A stretch of 64,000 nucleotides of DNA from Oreohelix idahoensis (taxonomy: Eukaryota > Mollusca > Gastropoda > Stylommatophora > Oreohelicidae), in assembly GCA_024509875.1 (NCBI GenBank), contig JAMPIV010005835.1, positions 1 to 64,000 of the forward strand, read 5' to 3'. Shown here in pieces: positions 45,291 through 56,949 of the stretch. A model generated the notes under the pieces. That model searched no databases. It was not told where the DNA came from and saw nothing but the letters and a program-made list of their open reading frames with translations. How positions within the stretch are numbered: position 1 is the first letter of the stretch; each line of letters opens with the position of its first letter. The position numbers were made by a program, and so were the translations under genes.

Positions 45291-45596
45291 ACAGTAAAAT
45301 CTAGCCCTACCTGCGGTATTATATTTATATAGGAAACTGCCTGAAATTTTTCTAAGTCCGCAATACATTGAGTTTTTCATTGTATTAGTGAAGGACGGCA
45401 GCGTTACAAGAAACAGGCGGTGCATTATATGGGGCGAAGGTAGATTTCAGAGGCCGGCTCGCAAAGAATTCAAGCCTCGTCGGCGTCACGCAGGCGTGTC
45501 AGTGGTATGCTGCGGAACGACCGCAATAATTTGTCTTCTCTTTGTTACTTTCACAATTGCCTCCTGCTGGCGGAATTGCGGATTTTAAAGCTCATC

Positions 45597-45795
45597 CACA
45601 GTGGAATGGGTTCATTTTCTACACAAGACAACAGGAGGCTGAGATACTTGGGAGTTATAACCAAGTAGAGCCTGCCCCTCTTAGAGTGTAAAGGAGAATA
45701 ATGGGCCGAAACACTTGTTCGACGGGGGGGACAGCTTCTGATGATCAGATTGCCTCCTGTTGTTTCGCTCTGTATACAGCTTCCTATCATAGCTG
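45597..45795. repeat. Duplicated palindromic unit X, copy 1 (MITE-like)
   Basis: About 200 bp, nearly identical to 46642-46845. It has 12-bp perfect inverted arms ACAACAGGAGGC (45628-45639) and GCCTCCTGTTGT (45752-45763). It is followed by the 35-bp minisatellite, as is copy 2. No target duplication is evident at the arms. Confidence 0.75.
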
Positions 45796-45956
45796 TGGTC
45801 ATGATAATATTAAACAGTATGAAATAGATATAGTTATGATAATATTAAATAGTATTAAATAGCTCTGGTCATGATAATATTAAATAGTATTAAATAGATA
45901 TTGTCATGTTAATATTAAATAGTATGAAATATAGTCATGATAATAGTAAATAGTCA
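45796..45956. repeat. 35-bp minisatellite, middle array
   Basis: About four to five units, some shortened. Confidence 0.9.
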
Positions 45957-45957
45957 A

Positions 45958-46641
45958 TCAATACCCTTTAGCTCCCCGAGGAGCATAGGCCTTCAACAAA
46001 CACATGCCAAGTCTTCCTGTCCCGTGCCATCCGCTCAAATTCTTTCCATGTTTTCCTCATCATTTTCACCTCTGTATCCAGTTCTCTTCTCCATGTGTTT
46101 TTTGGTCTACCTCTGCCTCTCTTTCCCTGTGGATTCCAGAACAAGTACTGCCTTGTAATGCTATCTACAGGTTTCCTCAATGTGTGTCCTATCCATCGCC
46201 AGCGTCTTCTTCTCAACTCTTGTTCCACTGGCACTTGTCTGGTTCTTGTCATAAATTCCACATTTGTGACTTTGTCATACCATGTCAGTTCTTCTATTCT
46301 ACTCAAGCACCCGTTTATAAAAGTCTGTAGCTTTTTCGTTGTTGTTTTTGTTGCTCTCCATGTCTCAGAGCCATACAATAGGACTGACTTGACATTTGAG
46401 TTGAAGATTCTTATTTTCGTGTTGGACTACTCTTGTTCTCCATATGTTTGTCAATGCAATGAAAGCTCCTCTTGCTTTTTGTATTCTTATTTTGATGTCA
46501 TTGTCTGTCCCTCCAACTTTGTCTATATTACTGCCAAGATATGTGTACGATTCTACATCCTTTAGTGGTGTTTCTTCAAGTTCAATCTTGTTATCATTTC
46601 TTGCATTTATTCTCATATCTTTTTCTTTTCCCCGTGTATTT
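45958..46641 (-). pseudogene. LINE D-family 3' fragment, minus strand
   Basis: On the minus strand it reads MRINARNDNKIELEE, SYTYLGSNIDKVGG, a frameshift near 46370-46420, YGSETWRATKTTTKK, then the C-terminal RRRWRWIGHTLRKP and GKRGRGRPKNTWRREL, with a short tail. It is a 5'-truncated relative of LINE D (about 51510-52170) lacking the endonuclease and RT core. It lies between minisatellite and unit X copy 2. Unlike LINE D it keeps Gln (not a stop) in SITRQ. Confidence 0.85.
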
Positions 46642-46845
46642 CACAGTGTAATGGGTTCATTTTCTACACAAGACAACAGGAGGCTGAGACACTTGGGAGT
46701 TATGACCAAGTTTGGCCCGTCCCCCTTAGAGTGTAAAGGAGAATAATGGGCAGAAACACTTGCTCGATGGGGGGGGACGACACTTTCTGATGATCAGATT
46801 GCCTCCTGTTGTTTCTCTCTGTACAGAGCTTCCTATCATAGCTGT
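46642..46845. repeat. Palindromic unit X, copy 2
   Basis: The second copy of 45597-45795, with arms at 46673-46684 and 46801-46812. Confidence 0.75.
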
Positions 46846-47752
46846 TTGAAATAGATATGGTCATGATAATATTAAATAGTTTGAAATAGATATGGTCATG
46901 ATAATATTAAATAGTATGAAATAGATATCGTTTTGATAATATTAAATAGTATGAAATAGCTCTAGTCATGATAATATTAAATAGTATGAAATAGATATAA
47001 TCATGATAACATTAAATAATATGAAATAGTTCATCATGATAATATTAAATAGTATGAAATTTCTAGTTATGATAATATTAAATAGTATGAAATAGATATA
47101 GTCATGATAATATTAAATAGTTTGAAATAGATATAGTCTTGATAAAAATTAAATAGTATAAAATAGATATAGTCATGATAATATTAAATAGTATGAAATA
47201 GATCTTGTCATGATAATATTAAATAGTATGAAATAGATATGGTCATGATAATATTACATAGTATGAAATAGATATTGTCATGATAATAATAATAGTATGA
47301 AATATATATGATAATATTAAATAGTATGAAATAGATATAGTCATGATAATATTAAATAGTATGAAATAGATATAGTCATGATAATATTAAATAGTATGAA
47401 ATAGCTCTAGTCATGATATTATTAAATAGTATGAAATAGATATAGTCATGATAATATTAAATAGTATGAAATAGATACAGTCATGATAATATTAAATAGT
47501 ATGAATTAGATATAGTCGTGATAATATTAAATAGTATGAAATAGATATAGTCATGACAATATTAAATAGTATGAAACAGTTCTAGTGATGATAATATTAA
47601 ATAGTATGAAATAGATATAGTCATGATAATATTAAATAGTATGAAATAGATAAGGAAACCTCTACACCTCACGATAGAAGGGGAACGACTAAGTAAGTAA
47701 GAAATAGATAAGGTCATGATAATATTAAATAGTATGAAATAGATCTGGTCGT
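46846..47752. repeat. 35-bp minisatellite, main array, about 25 units
   Basis: Consensus GAAATAGATATAGTC plus ATGATAATATTAAATAGTAT, in continuous tandem. It has no unique spacers, so it is not a CRISPR-like array. It is interrupted by a 45-bp LINE B scrap. Confidence 0.95.
47656..47700 (+). mobile_element. LINE B 3' end, 45-bp insertion
   Basis: AAACCTCTACACCTCACG through the AAGTAAGTAA tail matches the last bases of LINE B (about 20043-20085). GAAATAGATAAGG flanks it at 47643-47655 and 47701-47713. This variant (with AAGG) differs from the usual array unit, so it is good evidence of a 13-bp target duplication and an extremely truncated retrotransposition. Confidence 0.85.
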
Positions 47753-48362
47753 GTTAGTCTCTTCATCTGCGATACAAATGCACGGAGGCATATTTGGAGT
47801 CATCCTTAAATGACCACCAGCTATGCACAATGCTACAATATATGTACGTGGAAGTGAACCTATGTCCGTGAAGCTAATTACATCCTCATTGACTCTTGAA
47901 ATCATCTACACACTTCCAAGGATTCCCCCTGTGGTGAAACTTGTTGAGAACCCTGCATTTCACACTAAGCTTGAAGAAGTCACTTGAGCCCTAGGAGTAA
48001 TTCCTTGGTTTTGACCTGGTTGACTGCATGCAGAAGGATTTCACTATGGACACAGTGATAGGCAGGGGAGGCTGAAGTGGCTCTGTGCAGGACGTGACAA
48101 TTCCTTGATACAGCCAAGAACCAGAGTATAGTATTTTAGCTCTGCATTGTTGGACAGCCTTCTTGGATGGCAGGGAATGCACAGTATGCCACGCACTTCC
48201 TACTGCTAGTTTGGGACCAGATGTGACGATCCTTTAAATGCAAGCCAAGCCGGAGAAACTGGAGCTCATAACTTCAACTCAACACGTTTCGGAATGGCAG
48301 AAAAGCCACAGGAAAAGCCTAGATCTACAGTGTAGATAATAACAAGGAGTCTTCAACTTGGT
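47753..48362. repeat. Unassigned dispersed repeat, copy 2
   Basis: The homologue of 1574-2185, same orientation. It begins where the minisatellite ends and stops near GATAATAACAAGGAG. Confidence 0.65.
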
Positions 48363-48958
48363 ATTGGCTGCTAAAGAGAGAGAAGCTCAGTAGCGCTAGT
48401 TAAACAAAAACAACAACAATCCGCGATACAGAAGTTAAGAAGTTGAATATGACAAGCTATATGATTTGTATCCGTGAAAATATTTGATTTTTACTTTTAA
48501 GAATATTTACTTACACAATCATCTCACCTACATCATCACGAAATGTCATCCTTATTATACTAAAAGGTCCTGTTTGCATGGCATCAATATGAAAAACACT
48601 GCGTTGGAATTAAATGCTCAAATTGTTTGTGGTGTGCACTGGGTCCGAGGAAGCCAACCCTGCCACCCCTGAAAAACTGCTTTACAGTACCTGGAGTGCT
48701 GGGACGGACTAAACCACAGAGAATCAGAATCCTAACAGAAACTACACTCATCTAATAAGGAAGATGAGTATTTCACCTACCATGCAGAAAACCACCATAG
48801 AAAAGCTCACCTGGTCCAAGTGATTACCATATTTTCTTTGTTTTTTAAACAGAACCTACACATTTTTTTTTTCGTTTGTACACTGATAATCTATCCTCAT
48901 TTTTTAAACTCCAACACAACAGTTTGCTGTTATTTTTTTTTTTTCTTGTTACCTTTAA
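48363..48958. other. Nothing recognised
   Basis: Flank before LINE D, with T runs near 48850 and 48935. Confidence 0.4.
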
Positions 48959-49187
48959 TTGGGCTCACCCGTGTGTTACCGGGGCCTGAAAAGGGAGCAA
49001 AGAATAGTAACACTGTTCCCTGCCAAGCATGTCGTAGAAAGCGACTAAGGAGGGTTGGGCATGGGGCCGGTTACCCATCCTGTAAAAAATTTAAACCAAA
49101 AAAACTTCAACAAACATAGAAAAGACAATTAAAGAAAATAAAACACAGCCATCCAAGACAGGGGAAGGTCCTCTCGCAGGGAGGCGT

Positions 49188-50611
49188 ATGATGCAACACA
49201 GAGAAAGCCGAAAGGAGTCTGTGTTGCTGACTAACCTTCTTTCTTCTAGGAGAACTTCCAGATTTGGCACCTGGAATGTTCGGACATTAAACGAACAAGG
49301 GAAAGTGGCACAAGTAGCAGCAGAGATGAGGGAATATAAAATCGAGGTTCTAGGACTGTGTGAAACAAAGTGGAAGGGGGTAGACAGGAAGAAACTCATC
49401 ACAGGTGAATTGGTGCTGTCCTCAGGACATGAAGACGAAAGTTCACACCACAGTGAAGGGGTAGCTCTTATGTTATCTAAAGAAGCACAGAAAGCACTCA
49501 TTGAATGGGAAGCCATTGGATCCAGAATAATAACAGCTTCTTTTAAAACAGCTAACAAGAAAATAAATGTAAATGTCATCCAATGTTATGCACCAACTAA
49601 TGACAAAGAAGAGTCTGTGAAAGAAGCATTTTATACTAGACTACAGGAAATTATGGAAAAAGTAAAAAGAAGAGACATCACAATTTTGATGGGTGACATA
49701 AATGCAAAGATAGGTACAGTCAACACCGGCTTTGAAGAAGTCATGGGAAAACAGGGGCTAGGAATAATGAATGAAAATGGGGAACTATTCTCAAACTTTT
49801 GTGCTTCATATCAACTGCCTATAGGAGGAAGCATGTTTCCACATAAGAGAATACACAAGGCAACATGGATATCACCAGACCATAGAACAGAAAATCAGAT
49901 TGATCATATATGCATAAACAAGAAGTTTAGATCATCATTGCAGGATGTAAAGGTATATAGAGGAGCAGATGTGGCATCAGATCACCACCTTATGATAGCC
50001 AAAGTAAAAATGAAACTCAAGAGATATGCAACAATGCAAAATTATAGACAACAATTTAATGTAGGACATCTAAGAAATCAAGAAACAAGAGACAAATTTG
50101 CGGTCACAATATCCAACAAATTCCAAGTGCTCCAACAGCTGGAAGATGCAGAGAATACAGAAGACTATTGACAGCAAATCAAAACGGTATGGAGTGAGAC
50201 ATGTGAAGAAATACTGGAGAAAAGGGAACGACAACAAAAAGCATGGATAACAACAGAAACCATCAATAAGATAAAAGACAGGAAAAACAAGAAAGCAGAT
50301 TTAAACACAAGCAAAACCAGAAGTTCCAAAGCCAAGGCTCAAGAAGTGTACACAGAAGCAAACAAAAAAGTAAAAAGAAGTATCAAAAGAGACAAGAGGA
50401 AGTATATTGAGGAGTTGGCAAGAGAGGCAGAAGATGCTGCAGCCAAAGGGAATATGAGAGAACTGTATAACAGCACAAAGAAGCTAACAGGGAAATACAA
50501 GCAAACAAGTTGCCTCATAAAAGACAAGAATGGAAAACTGCTCAGCAAGATACAAGAGCAAATGAAGAGGTGGACAGAATATTTTGAGGACCTTCTCCAC
50601 AAAACCCCCCG
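49188..50611 (+). pseudogene. LINE D endonuclease and linker
   Basis: The APE-like endonuclease runs from FGTWNVRTLNE through LCETKWKG (Glu), ILMGDINAKIG (Asp/Asn) to the terminal ASDHHLM (Asp/His), all motifs present, so the nicking domain itself looks intact. A TGA at 50169-50171 (EDY-stop-QQIKTVW) interrupts the linker. A charged linker continues in the same frame (KVKRSIKRDKRKYIEEL) until a one-base change in the C run at about 50606-50611 shifts the frame. The Met at 49188 leaves about 30 residues before the WNVR motif. Confidence 0.88.
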
Positions 50612-52171
50612 GACATCCAGCCAGCAGAAGAAGAGCTACAAATTAACGGTGAAAGACCAAGAAAGGAAGAAATAAAGAAAGCCATAAAGCTTCTAAGAGA
50701 TGGAAAAGCGTCTGGACCTGATGGCATTCCAGCAGAGGCCATCAAAGCAGATATCGACACGGCTACAGAGATGTTATATAAATTACTTGGTAAAGTCTGG
50801 GAAAAGGAAGAGATACTAGCAGAATGGAAGGAAGGATATCTGGTTAAGTTGCCTAAGAAGGGAAATTTACAAGAGTGCACAAATTATAGAGGAATAATGT
50901 TACTTTCAGTGCCAGGAAAAGTATTAAACAGGATTATCCTTGAAAGATTAAAAGAGTCCATAGACAAGAAACTGAGAGATGAACAAGCAGGTTTTCGACA
51001 AAACAGATCCTGTACAGACCAGATAGCCACTTTGAGAATAATAGTTGAACAAAGTCTGGAATGGAATTCACCACTATACATCGGATTTGTGGACTACGAA
51101 AAGGCATTTGACAGTGTAGACAGAGAATCACTTTGGAAATTGATGAGGCACTATGGAGTTCCCCTGAAGATCATTAATTTAATAAAGAAAACATATGAAG
51201 ACATGACATGCAGAGTTCTTCATGAAGGACAGCTTACAGAACCGTTTGGGATAAGAACAGGAGTGCGACAGGGATGCCTCTTGTCTCCATTTCTTTTCTT
51301 ACTTGCAATAGACTGGGTTACGAGAACATCGACAACACAATTCAGAAATGGAATCCAGTGGACTCTGACTAAGCAGTTGGATGATCTGGATTTTGCTGAT
51401 GACTTAGCTCTTCTGTCCCATAACCATAATCAGATGCAGGACAAATTGAAAACACTCGATGAGAGGTCACAGCAATTGGGTCTGAAAATACACAGGGAAA
51501 AGACAAAGATAATGAGAATAAATGCAGGTAATAATAACAGGGTTGAACTTGAAGAAGCACCAATACAAGATGTAGAATCGTACACATATCTTGGCAGCAA
51601 TATAGACAAAGTTGGAGGGACAGACAGTGATATCAAAATAAGAATGCAAAAAGCAAGAGGAGCTTTCATTGCATTGGGAAATATATGGAGATCAAGAGAA
51701 ATCGAACTCAACACGAAAATAAGAATCTTCAACTCAAATGTGAAGTCAGTTCTATTGTATGGCTCTGAGACATGGAGAACAACAAAGACAACTACCAAAA
51801 AGCTACAGACTTTCATAAATGGGTGCTTGAGTAGAATAGAAGAACTGAAATGGTATGACAAGGTTACCAACGTGGAACTGATGACAAGAACTAGACAAGT
51901 GCCAGTGGAACAAGAGATGAGAAGAAGACGATGGCGATGGATAGGACACACACTGAGGAAACCTGTTGATAGCATTACAAGGTAGTCCTTGTTCTGGAAC
52001 CCCCAGGGCAAGAGAAGCAGAGGTAGACCAAGAAGCACATGGAGAAGAGAGCTGGAAACAGAGGTGAAAATGAGGAGAACGTGGAAAGAACTTGAGATGA
52101 TGGCACGTGACAGGAGGACTTGGCATGTGTTTGTTGAAGGCCTATGCTCCTTTGGGAGTGGAGGGTTATGA
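50612..52171 (+). pseudogene. LINE D reverse transcriptase and C-terminal domain
   Basis: The frame opens with DGKASGPDGIPAEAI and NYRGIMLLSVPGK, then FVDYEKAFDSVD (Asp), GVRQGCLLSPFLF and the active site DFADDLAL, so all RT core motifs are present. It continues through SYTYLGSNIDK, YGSETWR and RRRWRWIGHTLRKP. A TAG at 51983-51985, where the 45958 fragment has CAG (Gln), cuts off the basic GKRSRGRPRSTWRREL domain, which otherwise reads on to 52171. Confidence 0.88.
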
Positions 52172-52191
52172 ATGAATGAATTATTTGGGCT

Positions 52192-52696
52192 GTATTTGTT
52201 TTTAAACATGCACCCTAGGGGCTGAGTGTGACGTATAATTGAAAAAGAGCCTACAGTAATCTGACAGTCTTTGTAATTTCGTATGCATTTTCTGCCAGTG
52301 TTTACTGACACAAGCGTACTTTTTCGTCACGCCTCTTTTCTTTGAACATAAGCAAACGAAGTGTTTACAAACTTTCGTGACCTGCCCGTCAAAACAGGTA
52401 GCGAATCAGCTTTTGTTTACCTCGTTTTCCCACGCCAGTATCTGTCAGGCATACGATCTCAGACAGAAAACACGTGAAACAGACGTAACGGCATTTTGAA
52501 GTCTCCGGAAAGGGGAGTTAACGCTTTGATGTCGTATACGCTGACAAAATCTTCGAGAAGCCCGTTACACGTGAGAATTCTTCTGATGTCGGTTAGCAAC
52601 GCCCGACAGAGCCGACCTGTAAGCCTTTATCTTGTAACTCTGTTTCTGATTCCTCGTTACACTTAGTAACGTGAAAAGTAACATCATCGATAGATC
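52192..52696. other. Nothing recognised
   Basis: Unique sequence between LINE D and LINE F. Confidence 0.4.
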
Positions 52697-52746
52697 AGAG
52701 AATATATCTTCTTCTTCGATCCTTAACCACCGACCGTCAAAGCAGT

Positions 52747-52876
52747 CAGTGGCCATCACGCCTAGTGGCGTCTTGTAGGGCAACAACAAATTGATTCCAC
52801 TTTGCACGGTCGGTGGCCATCCTTCGTACAGTGCCCCAACTCTGGTTCATTCTTTGCATCTCAGCCTCCACAGTCC
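52747..52876 (-). pseudogene. LINE F C-terminal end, separated by LINE E
   Basis: On the minus strand it reads EAEMQRMNQSWGTVRRMATD, then RAKWNQFVVALQDATRRDGH and a stop. It continues VEA of the main LINE F frame directly across the LINE E target duplication AGCCTCCACAGTCC. Confidence 0.88.
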
Positions 52877-53049
52877 CCATCAAGGCCAGCTCCTTGACGT
52901 GGAGATGGGGCTCAAGTACAGCCATCAGCGGCTGAAAAACCAAGACTGGCCAGGCCCTCCTAGACTCGAGCAAGACCACAGTCTGCCCTAGCAAGTCAAG
53001 GTGCTGAAGACGGAGGCAACCAGCCAAGAGGCGCACCACAGCAATCAGG

Positions 53050-55500
53050 ATGCCACGCATTAGCGCTATGGGAAGTATGCCTATATCTGCAAAACGTTAT
53101 GGCACTCGCCCTGTGACGGACACCCAGGCAGGCGCAGTGCCGGGCCCTCTGCCTCGGAAGGGCCCAACCCCTACTACTGGGGGTCCTTCTCAATTGCCCC
53201 GGGGAGCCAGGAGGCATGAGAATAGAGCTACTGGCCAAGCAAAGAAAAGACCATTTAAAATAATGCACTGGAATGCTGAAGGCGTCAATAGTAAAAAAGA
53301 CGGCTACAGCAAAAAATTAGAGCTCGAAAATATCTTGAATGAAGAGCAAGTAAATGTATGTTGCTTGCAAGAAACCCACCTCAACAAAGACATAGCCTTC
53401 AAAATCAGAGGCTACCAGTGCTACCGATCTGACCGAATAGACAGGCGAAAAGGTGGAATACTGACACTCGTGAGGAATAACATCAGTGCATGTCAGCTTG
53501 AAACATATATGGAGGGGGCGGAATACCAGATGCTTCATCTCAGGACAGAAAGTTCAGAATTCCACCTGCTCAACTACTACTGTCCGAGCGACCGCCCACT
53601 GGCACTAGATACAATCCCAGCAAAAGAAAGACTGATTGTATGCGGAGACTTCAACAGCCACTCACAGAGCTGGGGCTATGATCACATGGACAGGAGAGGT
53701 GAGGAGCTTGAAAACTGGCAGGATGACAATGGGCTTATCCTGATTAACCAGCCAATCGACCCACCAACCTTCTACTCGAGATCATGGCACACCACCTCTA
53801 CACCAGACCTGGCATTCCACTCACCCAGCTTGGAGTGGAACACCACACGCGTTGTAGGGAAACAACTTGGAGGCAGCGACCACCGGCCAGTCTTCCTAAT
53901 TGTGGAAAATGAACTTGTCAAGGAGAGCAGCACTCTCTCTAGGTGGAACTACAAGAAGGCAGACTGGACAATGTACCAGCACCGTACTAGTATACTGGCT
54001 AGAGATCTGACTGTAGACAAAGACATCAATAAGCTAGTTGATGAATTCAGCAGATGCATATTACAGGCTGCTCGTGAAACAATACCTAGAGGGGCTCGTA
54101 AGCACTACAAACCATATTGGAATAGTGAACTAGAGCAGCTGCACAACGACGTGGAAACATCTCGAAAGCAGGCAGAGACCAGTCCATGCCAAGAACACCA
54201 CAATAACTACCAGCAAGCTAAGGCCAAATTTCAAAGGGCCAAGTTGCAGGCCAGGCGAAGAAGCTGGAAGGAGAAAACAGAGTCCTTGAACTTTGAAAGA
54301 GATACGAGGAAACTGTGGAAGCTGGTAAAGCAACTTAACGATGAAGGTACAGAGAGAAACTCAAGGATTGCTCTGTACAAAGATGGAAACATCCTCATGG
54401 GAAAACAGGCAGCTGATCACTTTGCAGACTCCTTTGCTAAAGACAACAACATCGAAGTTAGCCCAGAGAAGCAACAGGAGACTCGTGAGAAACAACACGC
54501 AGGACGAGATGGAACCATACCTGAAGTTATGGAGGCACCAATCACATTCAGAGAACTGGAGCTTGCAATATCCAAATTGAAAATGAGAAAGTCGCCAGGA
54601 GTTGATGGAGTGTCCAATGAAATGATTAAGAACTTGGGAACCGCAGCAAAAACAAAGCTGCTGCAGATCTTCAATATCTGTTGGAACTCAGGCAGAGTTC
54701 CACAGACCTGGAGGGAAGCAATCATGATACCACTCCTAAAACCAGGAAAAGACAGTTCCACTGCCTCCAGCTACAGACCAATCAGCCTTACAAGCTGCCT
54801 CTGCAAAACAATGGAACGTATCATCAACCTCAGGCTACAGTGGTACCTTGAAAGTGAAAACCTTCTTGTACCACAGCAGGCGGGCTTTAGGCAGTGTTAT
54901 TCCACCGAAGATCAGGCAACTTACCTTTCCCAAGAGATTGAGGATGCGTTCCAAGATAAGAAACTGGTACTAGCAGCATGGATAGATCTAAGAAAAGCAT
55001 TTGACAAGGTTTGGAAAGAAGGGCTTCTGAAGAAACTGAGAAATTGTAGAGTGAATGGTAAGATGTACAAATGGGTGAAAGCATACTTGCATAACAGAAG
55101 AGCCCGAGTACAACTAGATGGCCTCAAGAGTAAGAAAATTCTACTGCGTCATGGCGTCCCTCAGGGAGGGGTTATGTCCCCCACACTTTTCCTAGTCTAC
55201 ATCAATGACCTGGTTGCTGAACTACCACATGGAATGAAAGTGGCAATGTACGCTGATGACCTGGTAATATGGTGCACAGATGAGCATGCAACAGTGGCCA
55301 CCAAACTGCTACAAAGAGCTATAGATGCCTTAACCTCATGGGCAAATAGATGGTGTGTCAGCATCAACACAGACAAGTGCAGCACTACGCTCTTCACCCT
55401 CTCTCCCAAACAAAAAGCTGGTGTCATCAAGATAAACGAAGAGCTCCTGAGAGAAGATAAACAACCCACCTATCTCGAGTTACATTCGATGATAGGCTGA
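53050..55500 (+). pseudogene. LINE E endonuclease and reverse transcriptase
   Basis: 816 codons. A short proline/basic leader precedes the endonuclease: KIMHWNAEGVNSKK, CCLQETHL (Glu), IVCGDFNSHSQSWG (Asp/Asn) and GGSDHRPV (Asp/His). RT follows: KMRKSPGVDGVSNEM, SYRPISLTSCLCK, AAWIDLRKAFDKVW (Asp), HGVPQGGVMSPTLF and VAMYADDLVIW (YADD). All catalytic residues are present. A one-base loss near 55474 sends the frame into TGA at 55498-55500, separating the C-terminal third. Confidence 0.9.
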
Positions 55501-56897
55501 CATGGAAGCAGCACATCAACAAGGCAGCAACAAAGGCCAGGAGGAAGCTAGCCATCCTGAGAAAACTAAGGGGAACCACATGGGGAGCCAGCGGGAAAAT
55601 ACTTAGTAAAGTTTACCAGCAGGGCATACGACCACACCTGGAATATGGGTCAGCTGCGTGGTGTCCAGCATCAAACACCACATTACAAGAGCTAGATAAG
55701 GTGCAAAACCAGGCGCTTAGGGTCATCACGGGGGCAATGAAATCAACGCCTATAGTGGAGATGGAGAAAATGGGGAGGATACAAGCACTGAGAGAACGCA
55801 GAGACACGAAAGTGCTAACACAGGCAGAAAAGTTCCTCTGTATGCCGAGCCATCCAATGAAGGACAGATTCCAAAACCTAGCAATGGGGCGACTGAAAAG
55901 AAGCAGCTTTATCCACCAGGCCAAACGATTTCGTAGACAAACTTCAGACCTGCCTGAAGTTAACAGCCCTCTAAAGTCTGTGCCAGAACAAACCCCTTGG
56001 AGAGAGGAGCATGGACTACCAGTACACATCCACACAAAAGTGAAAGGAATATTCGACAGGGATGAACAGAACAGCGTGCAACGTAGGACAGTCACTCTCA
56101 GTTTCCTGGATGATGAATACCCACAGGACCTCTGGGTCCGAGTATACACGGATGGGTCAGCACAGAATGCAGTAAAGAATGGAGGAGCAGGAGTGTACAT
56201 AGAATACCCAAACAACACTAGGGATACGGTCAGAGTACCAACGGGGAAATTCTGTAACAACTATGATGCAGAAGTCCAGGCAATCAAGGTGGCAACTGAG
56301 AAACTACTGAACACCAATCTCGGTCCACAGCCTGTAGTATTCCTGACAGATGCAAGATCAGCACTCCAAGCACTTCAGTCCAGAAAATTGCCAGTTATAC
56401 AGGCCCTACTTTCTGAACTGTGCAACCAGCGCAGGGTCGCCATGCAGTGGATACCGTCTCATTGTGGAATACCAGGAAACGAGAGAGCAGACGGACTGGC
56501 TAAAGAAGGTGCTGCAGACGAACAACCGGATGTACCAGTAACGTACCATCAGAAGAAAAAGATGATCAAATCAATCAGAAAGCCACCAACATCAACGCAG
56601 GATGACTACCAAGCTATGAACAGATCAGAACAAATAGTCATTCTGCGCCTCAGAACAGGACACAACCGCCTCCGCAGCCACATGTATACAAAATTCAAGA
56701 TTGGCAATTCAGCCATGTGTACATGTGGACAGGCACCCCAGACAGCGGGGCACGTACTGCAAGATTGCCCCGAATATGATATATTGAGGCAAACCCACTG
56801 GCCCAGAGAAACAACACTGGAAGCAAAACTATATGGACCCCTGTATGAACTACAAAAGACAGTGAAGTTTATACAAGAAACAACATTGCAGATATAG
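55480..56897 (+). pseudogene. LINE E C-terminus with RNase H
   Basis: This continues from the frameshift with TFDDRLTWKQHINKAA, HLEYGSAAWCP and ALRVITGAM, then RNase H: VRVYTDGSAQN (Asp), NNYDAEVQAI (Glu), VVFLTDARSAL (Asp) and MQWIPSHCGIPGNERADGLAK (His/Asp). Near the end CTCGQAPQTAGHVLQDCP is the usual C-terminal zinc-like motif of I/Jockey LINEs. It is open to the TAG at 56895-56897. The frame is intact but needs the upstream part for translation. Confidence 0.9.
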
Positions 56898-56949
56898 ACA
56901 ATATATTTCAAGCGAACGAAAGAAGAAGAAGAAGAAGCCTCCACAGTCC

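Larger units (their letters stand above)
32969..45300 (+). mobile_element. LINE C: restriction-like-endonuclease LINE, 5'-truncated, split twice
   Basis: RT begins near 32969 and the C-terminal endonuclease ends near 45290. Gypsy E2 (33608-43020) and a Helitron-like insert (43372-44008) interrupt it; removing them and one copy of the E2 duplication restores the reading across both joins. The RT, C-terminal zinc motif and PD-(D/E)XK-like nuclease order is that of R2-type LINEs. It carries several stops and shifts. Confidence 0.85.
48966..52184 (+). mobile_element. LINE D: full-length RTE-like LINE, 3.2 kb
   Basis: A short 5' untranslated part, one long gene (endonuclease, RT, C-terminal basic domain) and an (ATGA)n tail at 52168-52184. 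A possible 7-bp duplication, TTGGGCT, lies at 48959-48965 and 52185-52191. Three lesions break the gene. Fragments of its family lie at 2950-4012 and 45958-46641. Confidence 0.85.
52877..56935 (+). mobile_element. LINE E: APE-type LINE with RNase H, 4.06 kb
   Basis: It has a perfect 14-bp target duplication, AGCCTCCACAGTCC, at 52863-52876 and 56936-56949, and a 3' tail of GAA repeats. One long gene encodes endonuclease, RT and RNase H, which suggests the I/Jockey group rather than RTE. There is no separate ORF1, so the 5' end may be truncated. One frameshift is the only lesion I see. Confidence 0.9.

Noticed and set aside
46004..46565. Plus-strand open frames over 45958-46641
   Set aside because: Antisense shadows of a minus-strand LINE D-family fragment.
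46846..47752. Regularly spaced repeats that might suggest a CRISPR array
   Set aside because: The 35-bp units are directly tandem with no unique spacers, no cas-like genes, and the context is an animal genome.
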